From Nigrospora sphaerica (Eukaryota; Ascomycota; Sordariomycetes; Amphisphaeriales; Apiosporaceae): a stretch of DNA of 64,000 nucleotides. The stretch spans positions 496,001 through 560,000 of the forward strand of contig JAGVVL010000029.1 of the NCBI GenBank assembly GCA_018287875.1, read 5' to 3'. The position numbers and the translations under genes were made by a program. The notes beneath the pieces are model-generated. The model had not been told where the DNA came from, made no database searches, and saw only the letters and a program-made list of their open reading frames with translations. How positions within the stretch are numbered: position 1 is the first letter of the stretch; each line of letters starts with the position of its first letter. Of the stretch, positions 22,084-32,383 are shown piece after piece.

Positions 22084-22539
22084 ATGGCTAAAAGTATCAA
22101 TAAAGTTTTTTTAATAGGAAATTTAGGGACGGATCCTGAATCCTTGCGATATACCCCAGCAGGCGTGGCGGTAATCAATGTACGTATTGCAACCAATGAA
22201 ACCTGGAAAGATAAACAAACTGGAGAGCAGCAGCAACGTACCGAATGGCATCGTGTCGTTTTATACGGTCGCCTCGCTGAAATTGTTCAACAGTACTTGC
22301 GTAAAGGCTCGAAAGTATGGGTGGAAGGCCGACTCCAAACTCGTGAGTGGGAAAAAGAAGGTCAAAAACAATATATGACTGAAATTATCGCAAATGAAAT
22401 TGTAATGCTAGATAGTCGAGGCGGCTCAGTGGATAGCTTTGAAGAAAGAGCGCCTGCTGCCTCCAAACCAAGCGTGTCTTCTTCTCGTGCACCTGAGCCT
22501 AAAGAAGACAATATGTTTGATGATGATATTCCTTTCTAA
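22084..22539 (+). CDS. ssb: Single-stranded DNA-binding protein
   Basis: 151 residues, intact. The OB-fold begins [23 protein letters not shown] and includes the family's [15 protein letters not shown] and [13 protein letters not shown] strands. A disordered Ser/Pro-rich linker follows, then the acidic tip DDDIPF that recruits RecO, PriA and other partners. It coats single-stranded DNA in replication and repair. It is divergent from uvrA, a common arrangement in gammaproteobacteria, with 126 bases between them. I looked for a LexA box there and saw none of the right spacing. Confidence 0.97.
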   Translation: MAKSINKVFLIGNLGTDPESLRYTPAGVAVINVRIATNETWKDKQTGEQQQRTEWHRVVLYGRLAEIVQQYLRKGSKVWVEGRLQTREWEKEGQKQYMTEIIANEIVMLDSRGGSVDSFEERAPAASKPSVSSSRAPEPKEDNMFDDDIPF

Positions 22540-22583
22540 CGCTTTTCTACTGTCTTTGATTTTTCTTATTGGAATCCCTATTT

Positions 22584-23171
22584 ATGTCTACTTCTTTACA
22601 TACAGCGAATACGATTGAAGCCATCGAGCAAATCACGAGTCAAGTCATGCAAAATGCAGTCAACGCTTTTCAACATCAGATAGATAAGCTGCATACTGGA
22701 CGTGCTAGTCCGGCTTTATTAGAAAATATTCATGTAGAACAACCCCACGGTGGTAATGTCCTATTGTCTCATATGGCCACTATTACAGCAGTAGATGCTC
22801 AAACTTTGATGGTAACGGTATGGGATAAATCATTGAATCAAGCTGCACAAAAAGCGATTTTACGTTCTGAACTAGGTTTAAACCCTATGCCTCAGGGGGA
22901 TGCATTGCGTATTCCCTTGCCTCCTTTAAGTGATCAGCGCCGACAAGATATTGTACGAATGGTGAATAATAGCGTAGAGGATATGTGTGAGGAAATTCGT
23001 AATCACCGAAGAAGCGCAAATAATCAATGCAAAGCACTATGTAAAGAAAAACTCATCAGTGAGGATGAAGATCGTCGGACTCAGAATAAGATTCAAAAGT
23101 TAACCGACGATCATATCAAACAGATTAAAAATCTAGCGGCTGATAAAGCTAAGCAGATTTTAAATAGCTAA
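22584..23171 (+). CDS. frr: Ribosome recycling factor
   Basis: 195 residues from the ATG at 22584; a TTG 15 bases upstream is in frame but GGAA at 22571 suits the ATG. RRF splits post-termination ribosomes with EF-G. Hallmarks are LHTGRASPALLENIHVE, the central VWDKS segment, GDALRIPLPPLSDQRRQDIVRM and the C-terminal helix DDHIKQIKNLAADKAKQIL. It is normally followed directly by uppS (frr-uppS-cdsA); here about 3.5 kb of accessory genes intervene. pyrH is not upstream. Confidence 0.97.
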   Translation: MSTSLHTANTIEAIEQITSQVMQNAVNAFQHQIDKLHTGRASPALLENIHVEQPHGGNVLLSHMATITAVDAQTLMVTVWDKSLNQAAQKAILRSELGLNPMPQGDALRIPLPPLSDQRRQDIVRMVNNSVEDMCEEIRNHRRSANNQCKALCKEKLISEDEDRRTQNKIQKLTDDHIKQIKNLAADKAKQILNS

Positions 23172-23174
23172 CCC

Positions 23175-25290
23175 CTACTTTTTAGGGGTAGCGGGGTGCC
23201 TAATGCTAGAGGCCGGGGATGGTACTCTACTGCTCGGGCCCGAGTGGGAAGGCGAGGTTAGGAATCTTTGTTGCAAAGCTAACTTTAAGGAGGAGCCATC
23301 AGTATGATGATTTGGACTGAGTGGAGGCGTAGATTCTTTGGGTTGATAATCACCTGCCATTGCCTTTCCTATGATAACTCTTAATTGATCATCATTTTCA
23401 TGGGGTAACATTTTCATTGCCTCTTCAAATGAAGCGTCTTTTCCGTCACCTTCAGGTAATCCAACAATCATTTTCATATAGCATTCCAACAGTTTTTTAT
23501 TAAATGATTGATCCTCCTGCTGACTTTCTGTAGTTAGTAATTCCATTACTTCTGCTCTATTGATAAGTTGCTGTAATACCGTGAGCATTTCGATGGTAGA
23601 AAACCGCTTGTGAAAGAGCGTTTCTGAAGATGATGCCTCAGACAGCTCTACAGTTGGATTACTAGATCTCCTGAAAAATTCAAGCCACGTCTCACAAACT
23701 TAGTTGCTTGTTGTATACTACCTCGCCGTTTCTTAGGATCAGACTCTTGTGTTATTGGATGATGATCTGGGCTCGTTGGGGGTGTGAAACTGCCTTGTGC
23801 TTTCATCACTTCACCCAAAATTTTATGTAATTTTCCTTTCAGTGCCGGTTCGTCAGGATTAACAGTAGCAGCTCTTTGCATTGCTTCATTATATAGTTCC
23901 GCTCTTTCTTTACTTGGAGGTAATCTTTTGATGGTCTCCGCATATAGTTGAAAAAGTTGTTCCGTAACTGTTTCATCGTTTTCCTGTAGTAATTTTTTAC
24001 CTTCTGGATTATCAAGTAGTAGTTTAAATCCTTTTAATACCTGCTCTGCCAATAATGGTTTTTCTTTAATAACTGCTTTACTTTGTGGTACAGAATTTTT
24101 TTACCTAAAGTCTTGTCCTGTACTATATTTTTTTTAGTGGATGTGGCAGAGGAGTTTTGGATTAAGGCTTCAAGATGTAGCTTGATTTTTCTGATCTGGT
24201 AACCAATAAAAAATATGACTGCTTCCATTAGGAAGGCTGAACGGGCCCATGCTGGATTTTCTTTCTCTTTATAAGTATTAACTCGAAATGCATTTTTTGC
24301 ACCTAAGCTTGCTATCCAAGCCGCAGAGGCCGCTTCTTCTAGTAAGTACGCGACTGAGGCGTTTTTATATTGTGCTTCTTTTGCTTGATAAGCACTTTGA
24401 TAAGCACTTTGAATTATTTTGGCTATCGTTAAAATTTCTTCCCAGTGAGTAGCCAATTGGGTTGATTTATAATTTAAAATAGTTTTTATTTTATTAGATG
24501 ATGTTTCTGGTTCTTCATCTGTAAATAAAAATAAGTCGCTATGTTCTTTTTTCAGAAATAGAGACAGCACTGGTTCTACAGATTCCTTGAAAAATTTATT
24601 TTTTTCTTTATCCGTTGCATTTTCAAAAATTTTAGGTGCTTTTAGAAGTGTTATGGCCTTTCTTATTTCTAACTGCTCTGGTTTGGGTAATATACTTACT
24701 CTCTGTTCTTCAATGCGTTTAAGGGCACTGCTTACATTTTGCTCAACCAGTGTTTGAATATGACCCTGAAACTCTGGATCATTCTTATAGAAATTGTTTT
24801 TGACTATATCACAGCTTTCTTCAAATGCTTCGCTATTTAAAAAATCTTGCCATGTGCAAATAGATACTTTGATACCCTTTGGTTCTAATATGTCTCTCGC
24901 AGTTTGCTCATGGTTTTGAATCCAAAACTCGGATTCTTCGTGGCCTGCTGCTAAGGCGTCTTTATCTGATAAACCTTCTGCTTTTAGATTATGTCGGTGT
25001 AATTCTCCTGTGACAAGAAAAATCACTTCTTTAGGCAAAGGGTCGAGTTTGGTAATCGCAAGACATTTACTTTTAAAGTCATCACCATACTGATAATGAG
25101 TCATTTTAGTAATTTTATATTCCTCATCTGTCATGTTATCTGTACGTATTGGCCTATTCATGCTAATACCTTCTATTAGCGTTAAAACTTGGTCTTCACT
25201 CCTTGTTTTAGTAATTTTTTCCCATGTATCTGGATTAAAATAAACCGTTTTACTAAAAGAAGAGGCGTTTTTGGAAGTCTTAGGAGCCAT
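23175..25290 (-). CDS. Cyclodipeptide-synthase-like protein with repeated C-terminal extension (two frameshifts)
   Basis: About 705 residues in three frames (breaks at the T7 run near 24099 and the T5 run near 23677). Residues ~35-350 resemble tRNA-dependent cyclodipeptide synthases, which join two aminoacyl groups taken from charged tRNAs. GIS at 41-43, FLVTGELHRHNLKAEG at 91-106, ICTWQDF at 144-150, NDPEF at 170-174, YLLEEAA at 315-321 (the Y-x3-E pair), and a Tyr at 340 about 25 residues later appear in the family's order. Against this, about 100 extra residues lie before Y315. The nucleophilic Ser is either S43 or, by spacing, replaced by T61. The C-terminal ~290 residues hold two copies of a helical unit, each ending in a Ser/Pro/His-His tail (PTSPDHH, PLSPNHH). 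No tailoring enzyme is adjacent. It could instead be an effector with a coincidental match. Confidence 0.45.
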
Positions 25291-25528
25291 ATAGATAAAC
25301 CATTAAATGAAGAAATAGAATCAAAATCAGAAAGCCTAGTTTCAAAAAAGATACATTATACCGACAATTGCAATTTTTTGACTAAAAAAGCCACCTATTA
25401 TTTTAATGTAAATACAAAGCGGGTCAACTTGACTGAAAGGCCTTAATAGTGACACCATAAATCACACTGAAAAGGCAGTATAAAAATAATGAGTTTTATT
25501 TCTTCTATAATAAGGCAGGGCCGCCATT

Positions 25529-26650
25529 GTGAATGTACCTCATAGTGATGCTTTCGATAAAATAACAGCGCAATACAAAGACATAATCAGTGAATGCTTG
25601 ATAAAGCATTTACCAGTGAATATTTTCTTGGTTGATACCGCAGGACATATTTGTTGGGCAAATTCCAGGCTCCTAAATTTAGTGGGTATGACACTTGAGG
25701 CTGTTAAAGGCTTACATATTAGTCAGTGGGATCATGCTCGATGGGAATGTGTATATGAAGTCATCGTGAATAGACATACAACGACTCGAGAGGAAATGTA
25801 TGACAATCAGTATTTCTTTACTATACGTCAACCGCTATTTGATGAAGGGGAAGAAGTGATTGGTGTCTTAGGTGTATCGATTGAAATTACTGAACGCAAA
25901 AAAGCAGAAATTGCTAAAGAACAGTTTTTACAAAACATACGTCATGATATTCGAACGCCTGTTAGTGGAATTGTTGGGTTAAGTGCTATATTAAAAGACG
26001 CAATTGAAGAGCCTGAACTGCTTGGGTTATTGGATTCTTTAGTGAATACGAGTGAATCATTATTAAGTTTATTAGATCGTGTGTTTGATTCCATACAAAT
26101 TGCTACAGGTGAAATTTCGATGTTGACCCATCGATTTTCTTTATACGATATTTTGGAATCGGTATATAAACTGCACCAAGCGAAAGCGATTGAAAAACAA
26201 ATTGAGATTAATTTTTATTATGATGCGCATTTGCCTAAAATGATGGTGGGAGAAGCGATGCGAGTACAACGAGTAGTATGGGAATTGCTCACGAATGCAT
26301 TAAAATATACAGACAAAGGAAGTATTGCCTTAAAGGCCAAATTATTTAAGCAGATAGAAAATCAATTAATTGTGGAAATACAAGTAAGAGATACAGGTGT
26401 TGGCATTCCCTTGGATAAACGAGAGTTTATCTTTGCGAAATTTACGCGTTTAACCTCTGCGTGGGCAGGAAATGCATCAGGTCAAGGATTAGGATTGTTT
26501 AATATAAAGCAGTTGATACAAGATTTAAAAGGCACGATTACCTTAGAGAGTGTAGTAAATAAAGGATCTGTTTTTACTTGTCACCTTCCATTTAAAGTGG
26601 CTACCCCTGTGATGGGCCAAATTGGTATTTTAGAATATCCAAGCGAATAA
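25529..26650 (+). CDS. PAS-domain sensor histidine kinase
   Basis: 373 residues from a GTG start at 25529, with no strong ribosome site. A PAS domain lies at residues ~20-135 (FLVDTAGHICWANSRLLNLVGM...VLGVSIEITERKKAE). The dimerisation/phosphoacceptor helix has the H-box RHDIRTPVSGIVGLS. The ATPase domain carries the N-box ELLTNALKYT, the G1 box RDTGVGIP and the G2 box GQGLGLFNIK. There is no membrane segment, so it is predicted cytosolic, and no receiver domain or adjacent response regulator, so its partner is elsewhere. It sits just before uppS in the accessory stretch that separates frr from uppS. Confidence 0.92.
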   Translation: MNVPHSDAFDKITAQYKDIISECLIKHLPVNIFLVDTAGHICWANSRLLNLVGMTLEAVKGLHISQWDHARWECVYEVIVNRHTTTREEMYDNQYFFTIRQPLFDEGEEVIGVLGVSIEITERKKAEIAKEQFLQNIRHDIRTPVSGIVGLSAILKDAIEEPELLGLLDSLVNTSESLLSLLDRVFDSIQIATGEISMLTHRFSLYDILESVYKLHQAKAIEKQIEINFYYDAHLPKMMVGEAMRVQRVVWELLTNALKYTDKGSIALKAKLFKQIENQLIVEIQVRDTGVGIPLDKREFIFAKFTRLTSAWAGNASGQGLGLFNIKQLIQDLKGTITLESVVNKGSVFTCHLPFKVATPVMGQIGILEYPSE

Positions 26651-26664
26651 CTGTAGATATAGTA

Positions 26665-27381
26665 ATGAAAGAATTACCAAAACATATTGCGATTATCATG
26701 GATGGTAATGGTCGATGGGGTGAAAAAAGGCAATTATCCAGGTTTGCAGGACACCGAGCTGGTAGTAACAATGCTTTTGAAATTATCAAAGCTTGCCAAA
26801 AACGAGGTATCCAATACCTTACTTTATTTGCTTTTAGCACACAAAACTGGAGTCGTCCGCCATTAGAAATTCGTGGTTTATTTCATTTACTGTATTTAGG
26901 ATTGCATCAAAAATTAAAGAGTTTATTAGACTTAAATGTCTGTATACGTGTTATTGGAGATGTGAACCGACTGCATGCTAAATTACATAATAAAATCAAA
27001 GAAGTAGAAGCTATCAGTCAACATAATACAGGATTAACCGTTATAATTGCGATTGGTTATGGCGGACAATGGGATATTTTGAATGCCGCTAAAGCATTAA
27101 TGCAACAGGTCCTTGAAAAGGGTTTAACTATAGCAGATATTACACAAGAACGCTTTGCCGAGCACTTAGCTTTGTGTGGTTTACCGCCTCCGGATTTATG
27201 TATACGTACGGGCGGGGAGTGCCGTATTAGTAATTTTTTATTATGGCATTTAGCCTATAGTGAGTTATACTTTACTCCAACTTTATGGCCTGATTTTAAT
27301 GAAGATGCACTTGACGAGGCTATTAAAGTATATGCTGCCCGTGACCGACGTTTTGGAGTGTTAAATGAAACCAATCCATGA
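26665..27381 (+). CDS. uppS: Undecaprenyl pyrophosphate synthase
   Basis: 238 residues, intact. It extends farnesyl diphosphate with eight isopentenyl units in cis to make the lipid carrier for peptidoglycan and O-antigen. The catalytic Asp is in IAIIMDGNGRWGEKR near the N-terminus. FAFSTQNWSRPPLEI, IGYGGQWDIL and DLCIRTGGECRISNFLLWHLAYSELYF are family signatures; the usual RTSGE/Q is RTGGE here. It overlaps the start of cdsA by 17 bases, the standard uppS-cdsA coupling. Confidence 0.96.
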   Translation: MKELPKHIAIIMDGNGRWGEKRQLSRFAGHRAGSNNAFEIIKACQKRGIQYLTLFAFSTQNWSRPPLEIRGLFHLLYLGLHQKLKSLLDLNVCIRVIGDVNRLHAKLHNKIKEVEAISQHNTGLTVIIAIGYGGQWDILNAAKALMQQVLEKGLTIADITQERFAEHLALCGLPPPDLCIRTGGECRISNFLLWHLAYSELYFTPTLWPDFNEDALDEAIKVYAARDRRFGVLNETNP

Positions 27382-28191
27382 GCTTGCTCAACGTATCTAC
27401 ACTGCTATTTTTTTGCTCGGCTTTGCCATTCCTACGGTTTTTTACTCAAATTGGCAAATTTTCCTTCTATTGAATACCGTATTAATCAGTCTTTTAGGTT
27501 CAGAGTGGATAAAGCTTTGTGGGTATTCAGGGTTGTTAAATCAGTTAATTTATAATCTAGCTCTAATAATAGGGTGTTTAGGGTTTTCTTATATACCTGT
27601 TTACTGGGTTAGTGTGATTTCTATAGGGATGGGCATTGCTTTACTAACCTACATCAGTATTTCTATTTATCAACAACGGGTTTATGTCATTGCGTCACCT
27701 TTGTTGATGGGCTTAGAAGCCTTTACTTTGTCTTAAATTGGTATGCTTTGTTTTTTTTAAAAGGCACACCTATTTACTTGGCAATGGGTTTGCTTGTCGT
27801 CAGCTTGGTGGATACACTGGCTTATTTAGTTGGCCGATACAGAGGTAGCTATTTATTGCTTCCAGCACTCAGTCCAAGGAAAACTTGGGAAGGTTGCGCG
27901 GCTGGATTAATCGGTCCCGCTTTCGTGATGTTTGTAGCAGACCGATTCACAGGTGCTCCTTTCTATATGAATCGATCATTGATCTTTGTGATTTTCTGCA
28001 CTTCCTTAGTAGCGATAGCGGGTGATTTATTCGAAAGTGCTATCAAAAGACAAGCTGGGGTAAAAGATAGTGGAAACAGTCTGCCGGGGCATGGTGGTTG
28101 GCTAGACCGCTTTGATAGTCTGGTGACAGGCGTTCCTATATTTGCAGCTGGTTTATTTGTATTAGTTCATTTCTTTGAAATTGCTTTGTAA
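27365..28191 (+). CDS. cdsA: Phosphatidate cytidylyltransferase (one frameshift)
   Basis: About 275 residues. CdsA makes CDP-diacylglycerol, the branch point to all membrane phospholipids. It is an integral membrane protein with about eight helices. The signature lies near the C-terminus: VDTLAYLVGR, LSPRKTWEG and KRQAGVKDSGNSLPGHGGWLDRFDS, holding the Mg-binding Asp residues. The frame changes near 27727 where AFTLS ends and FVLNWYALFF continues, consistent with one T missing from a T3 run. dxr and rseP, which often sit between cdsA and bamA, are absent here. Confidence 0.93.
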
Positions 28192-28238
28192 CTGCATTCA
28201 TTTGCATAATAAATTTTCTTTGTCCTTTGCATTGTAAC

Positions 28239-31030
28239 ATGATCAAAATATTTTCTTTCTTGACTATCTTTTTGCTAGGTTTACAACCTACCTTGAGTAT
28301 GGCTGAATCCAGTACGCATTTTCAGGTTAAGGCTATTCGAATCCTTGGTTTAAAGGGTATCTCTGAGGAAGCGGTACGACGTCAACTGCCAATTAAAGCG
28401 GGTGAACTATTAGATGAAGTAAAATCGGAAGATTTGCTTAAACGCTTACATGCGACTGGTTGGTTTGAAACCATTGACTTAGCGAGGAAAGGGACGCTAC
28501 TAGAAATAGTAGTGACGCAACGGCCTATCATTTCACAAGTTATTCATCAAGATCTCTCGCAGTTTCCAGTAGAAGAGTTGAATAAGATTTTAGAGCAGAA
28601 TAGGTTAGTGCAGGGAGAATTTTTTAATGCGCCTAACCTAGAGATGATTAAAAAAGCACTTTTGAATCAGTACAAAGTGATGGGTTACCCTAAAGCGAAA
28701 GTGTCTACGGAAGTGATCCCCAAAGTAACGGCACGGTTAAAATTCTAATTAATATATATACTGGTCAAGCAACGCGATTAACCGATTTAAAATTAATTGG
28801 AGTATCCGCTTTTCAAGAAGATATAGTAAAAGCAGCTTTACCTGTTACCACAGCCCATAATTCTTTACAGTATGCATGGTCTATCTTATTAGGCAAATCA
28901 AGTGTTTGTACTCCAATGACTCGAATGGAGACGCTAAAGGCCTTAAACCGGTTTTATCAGAATAGAGGGTATTGTGACATTCAGGTCAAAAGCAATCGTT
29001 TGTTGGTGACATCCGATTACTCAGAAGCCGATTGGATTATTGAATTAATAGAAGGCCCTCAATATAAAGTACTAGATTACCGTATGGTAAGCACTCAAGA
29101 AGGTCTAAGCCAAGATGAGTTGCAACCGCTGATGCATTTTAAAGCAGGTGATATCTATTCTGAAAAAGCAGTACATCAAACGCAACAAGCGATTGAAAAT
29201 TATTTAAGCGAAGCGGGTTATATTGAAGCGAAAGTTACCATTACTTCCCATAAGGATATAGTGAATCATCAAATTTCTTTAGCAATTGAAATAGACCGTG
29301 GTCCAAAAACTTATATTAGACGTATTGATGTGATAGGTAATCGCCATCTTAGTCAAAAAGTAGTAAGAAAATTACTAGTACAATCAGAAGGTAGTATTGC
29401 TTCTAAACAAAACCTTGAAGAATCTAAATACAACTTGCTGAGTTCGAACTTAGTAAAAGACGTGGGTATTAAAAAGAATAAAGTACGTAATACCCACGAT
29501 CAAATAGATTTACAGTTTCATATTCAGGATGTCGAACCTAAGATACAAACTAATCCGCTTAATCTAAGTGCCACAGAGAGAGGTATAAATTTTGGGGTAG
29601 AGCTCAAATTAAATAACTTTTTTGGAAGTGGTGAAGATTATCATTTTAATCTTGATGCCGTTCCGACTAAGGAACACACCACAAAGCAAATTAAGCTGCA
29701 AATGGGGTATACAAACCATTTTCTAGATTTATTAGGTTTTCGAAACATTAAGTATGATCTGAACGCGCATTTTCTAAACCGACATATATCCTTTAAGGAT
29801 GTATATACCTTCTTTAATCAATCTCCGTATCTTCGTTCAATGAAAGATCATGGTAGCTGGTTTAGTGATACTTTGACCGCTTTATATACCAATGCCTTTA
29901 AAAAAGCAGTAGTCGATTCAGATCAAAAAGCCTTGGTAGAAGTAGAAAACAAGGATAAGGATAAGGCTAAGGGAAAAAATGAAGCAAAACCCACTGCTGA
30001 AGAAGAAAAGCAACGAAAAGAGAAAAAGCGATATGAAAGAGGAGAGCGTCCTGAATTTGATTATAACTCAATAGGAGGAGGAGTAGATCTAGAGATACCG
30101 ACTGGTATAAAAGGATACACAGCGATGCTAGGACTGGATATCAAAGAACGTTCTTTAGAAATCCCAAAGGATGAAAAAGCAGAAATATTAAAAGATTTTT
30201 TAAAAAATTACGGGGAAGTTCTTGATCAATGTAACCTTCGGTTTGGTTATGGTTATAGCCATTTTAAAGGGAGTTACGTTACCTTTCCTATGAATTATTG
30301 GAAATCTAATCTTTTATTAACCGTATCGCTTGGTAGAGCTAGTCAAGACATCGTGCCAAATAAGCAATCTGATATTTCTCTACAAAAGATTAGGGAAAAA
30401 CAGCCACTTAATTATTTCAAAATCGATTATTCAGGATCTTGCTTGTTAGGCTTTTCTTCCCGTAATGATAGTAGCTTGGGAGGGGTAGGTCTTAAGTGGA
30501 AAATTGGTGTGGGACAACAATTTGCTTTAGGCGATCCTTCGCTGAAGGATAAGAAATTACCTATAATCGATACTTATTACAGCGGCCGGTTTTTTGGGTA
30601 TTATGATGATAGTCTAGGACCGAGAGATAATGAAAATTATCTGTTAGGCGGAAACTTACTCATTAAAGCCACTGGTATGTACTTCTTACCTAAACCTTTG
30701 AGCGGAAAGTATGCAATCCCTTCTTTATCGATGAATATTCCCTATCGCTCGAATGTATTTGTTCAAGTGGGTGACCTTTATGCAGACAGTAATATATGGT
30801 CTAATCGTTCTGATGCAGTACACTCACCGTCTAGTACGTGGCCTGCTTTGCCTTTCAAACTAAGCGCTGGTTTTGCTTTAGAAGTTGGTATTACCATTCC
30901 TTTCTTAACCGCTACCCCTATACCATTCTTTGTTAGTTATGCTAGACCGTACTCCTATCTTAGCGGAGAACCAGATATTACAAAGAGGCATAGTTACTGG
31001 AATTTGGGTATTGCATTTTCATCATCATAA
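28239..31030 (+). CDS. bamA: Outer-membrane assembly factor BamA, enlarged (one frameshift)
   Basis: About 930 residues from the ATG at 28239 (E. coli has 810). BamA folds beta-barrels into the outer membrane. A signal peptide (MIKIFSFLTIFLLGLQPTLSMA) precedes five POTRA repeats, the first starting FQVKAIRILGLKGISEEAV. A base is missing near 28728 (A3 run), where the first frame ends TARLKF and POTRA2 continues. The Omp85 barrel follows, with LNNFFGSGEDYHFNLD opening it and a final FSSS strand. An early loop (about 29930-30070) holds a long Lys/Glu-rich insert, and the usual VRGF lid-loop motif reads GRFFGY...LGPRD. Its place before skp supports the call. Confidence 0.9.
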
Positions 31031-31043
31031 AAGGAGAAATTAT

Positions 31044-31565
31044 ATGTTTTTATCTCGTTATACCCTATCCAAAGTATTCAGTTGCATAGTTTTTATCGGA
31101 AATATAGCACATGCGTTAAACGTCGGAGTGGTTGATGAAACGAAAGTGATCGATTCAAAGGCGTATCAAGCATTAATTCATGCGCAGCTAGATAAAGTAT
31201 CCGCTTGTAAAAAAGAACTCAAAGCCCTCGCAGCGGAGTCCACTGAAACAGATGCGCAACTTAAAAGCAGTGCCGATGAAAAAACAGTAGAAGCAACAAA
31301 AGAAAAGCTAAATCGCTTACAAGAGAAGAGCCAAGAAGTTATACAGTTATTAAATAACGAGATCCTAGTACTAGAAAAACAAGCCCAGGATACTTTACGA
31401 GCGAGTTATGTATCGGTAGCTAAAGAAAATAACTATGATATTTTGTTTGATAGATTAAAAGGGATTGTATACGTCGATCCCAAACTAGAGGTGACAGACT
31501 CTGTTATTCAAACGCTTCCTGCTAGTACAAACACGCCTGAGACGCTTGAAAAAGTAAGTGAGTAG
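31044..31565 (+). CDS. skp: Periplasmic chaperone Skp/OmpH
   Basis: 173 residues from the ATG at 31044, which has AAGGAG seven bases upstream; the frame is open further upstream but that overlaps bamA. The signal peptide ends near IAHALN. The mature start LNVGVVDETKVIDS matches the family's strand, followed by two long helices of Lys/Glu/Gln heptads (residues ~45-130) that form the tentacles of the trimer, and a closing YDILFDRLKGIVYVDP segment. Skp carries unfolded outer-membrane proteins to BamA, and the two genes are 13 bases apart, as in most gammaproteobacteria. Confidence 0.9.
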   Translation: MFLSRYTLSKVFSCIVFIGNIAHALNVGVVDETKVIDSKAYQALIHAQLDKVSACKKELKALAAESTETDAQLKSSADEKTVEATKEKLNRLQEKSQEVIQLLNNEILVLEKQAQDTLRASYVSVAKENNYDILFDRLKGIVYVDPKLEVTDSVIQTLPASTNTPETLEKVSE

Positions 31566-31620
31566 GCAAAGGTCTGGTAATTGTCCCTTGATGCTTTTTG
31601 GAAGTCTCAAGGGAAATAAT

Positions 31621-32084
31621 TTAATGATTACCGGTTTGTTTTTCTCGAATTTCATCTAACGTTTTACAATCAAAGCATAGTGTTGCAGTGGGTCTAACCT
31701 CTAATCGTTTAATACCGATTTCTGCATCGCACACTTCACAGAAACCATATTGGTTTCGATCGCTGTTTAATCTGGCTAACGCATCATCAATCTTTTTGAT
31801 CAGACGGTGCTCTCTTCCGCGTACAGCCGAACGCACCTCTATTTCTCTATTTGCAATATCTGCAGGATCAGAAGAAAGGTTTCCAGATTTTTTCTGTAAA
31901 AATTCAGACACCATACGAGCTTGCACCTCCGTCCAGTACAGACGTTCTGTTTTTAACACTTTTCGTAAATGTTCTTTTTGAGAAGCATTCATATACGTTT
32001 CTCCCGGTTTTTCTGCGTATGGGGGATTTTTGTATCCGAGGTAGTTGGTTTTGAATTAGAGATTTTTTTGATAGGTGACGACAT
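31621..32084 (-). CDS. dksA: RNA polymerase-binding transcription factor DksA (one frameshift)
   Basis: About 154 residues. DksA enters the polymerase secondary channel and works with ppGpp, made by RelA encoded at 11.2 kb. The zinc finger is CEVC...CFDC near the C-terminus, followed by KTLDEIREKQ. The coiled coil holds SDPADIANREIEVR in place of the acidic DxxDxA tip. An ATG at 31992 would give a short protein, but upstream codons continue in another frame as AEKPGETYMNASQ, matching the family's EKPGEEYMNEAQ, to an ATG at 32084; one C is missing from the C5 run near 32026. I therefore use 32084. Confidence 0.93.
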
Positions 32085-32383
32085 AATAAATTTTCCGTAA
32101 AAATAAGTATACTCAAGAGGTCTCATGTTTGTTTTGGCGCGCTAAAAAATTAGCACTAAGTTTGATAATAAACAGTCTTGGCATGAAATAGCAAGACGTA
32201 TTAAAAGCCTAAGTTTTGTTACTACCAAGGTGGAAGATATATCGTCATGAGTGCGTAAGACTGTATAGAAATAGCTTTAAATAGCAAGAGGCTAATCCCA
32301 CCAAGAAAGTCGCTGATTCCTTTCGGGAATATGGTACACTAACGATCTTTATTGAAAAAGGTACTCTACTTTATACTTCTACT
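32085..32383. other. Intergenic region between dksA and tgt
   Basis: About 300 bases with divergent genes at both ends, so promoters for both are expected here. A TACACT box at 32335-32340 is a candidate -10 for tgt. A 30-codon stop-bounded stretch on the plus strand (SWHEIARRIKSL, about 32171-32250) reads like coding sequence but has no start and is too short to assign. No RNA gene is recognised. Confidence 0.4.
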
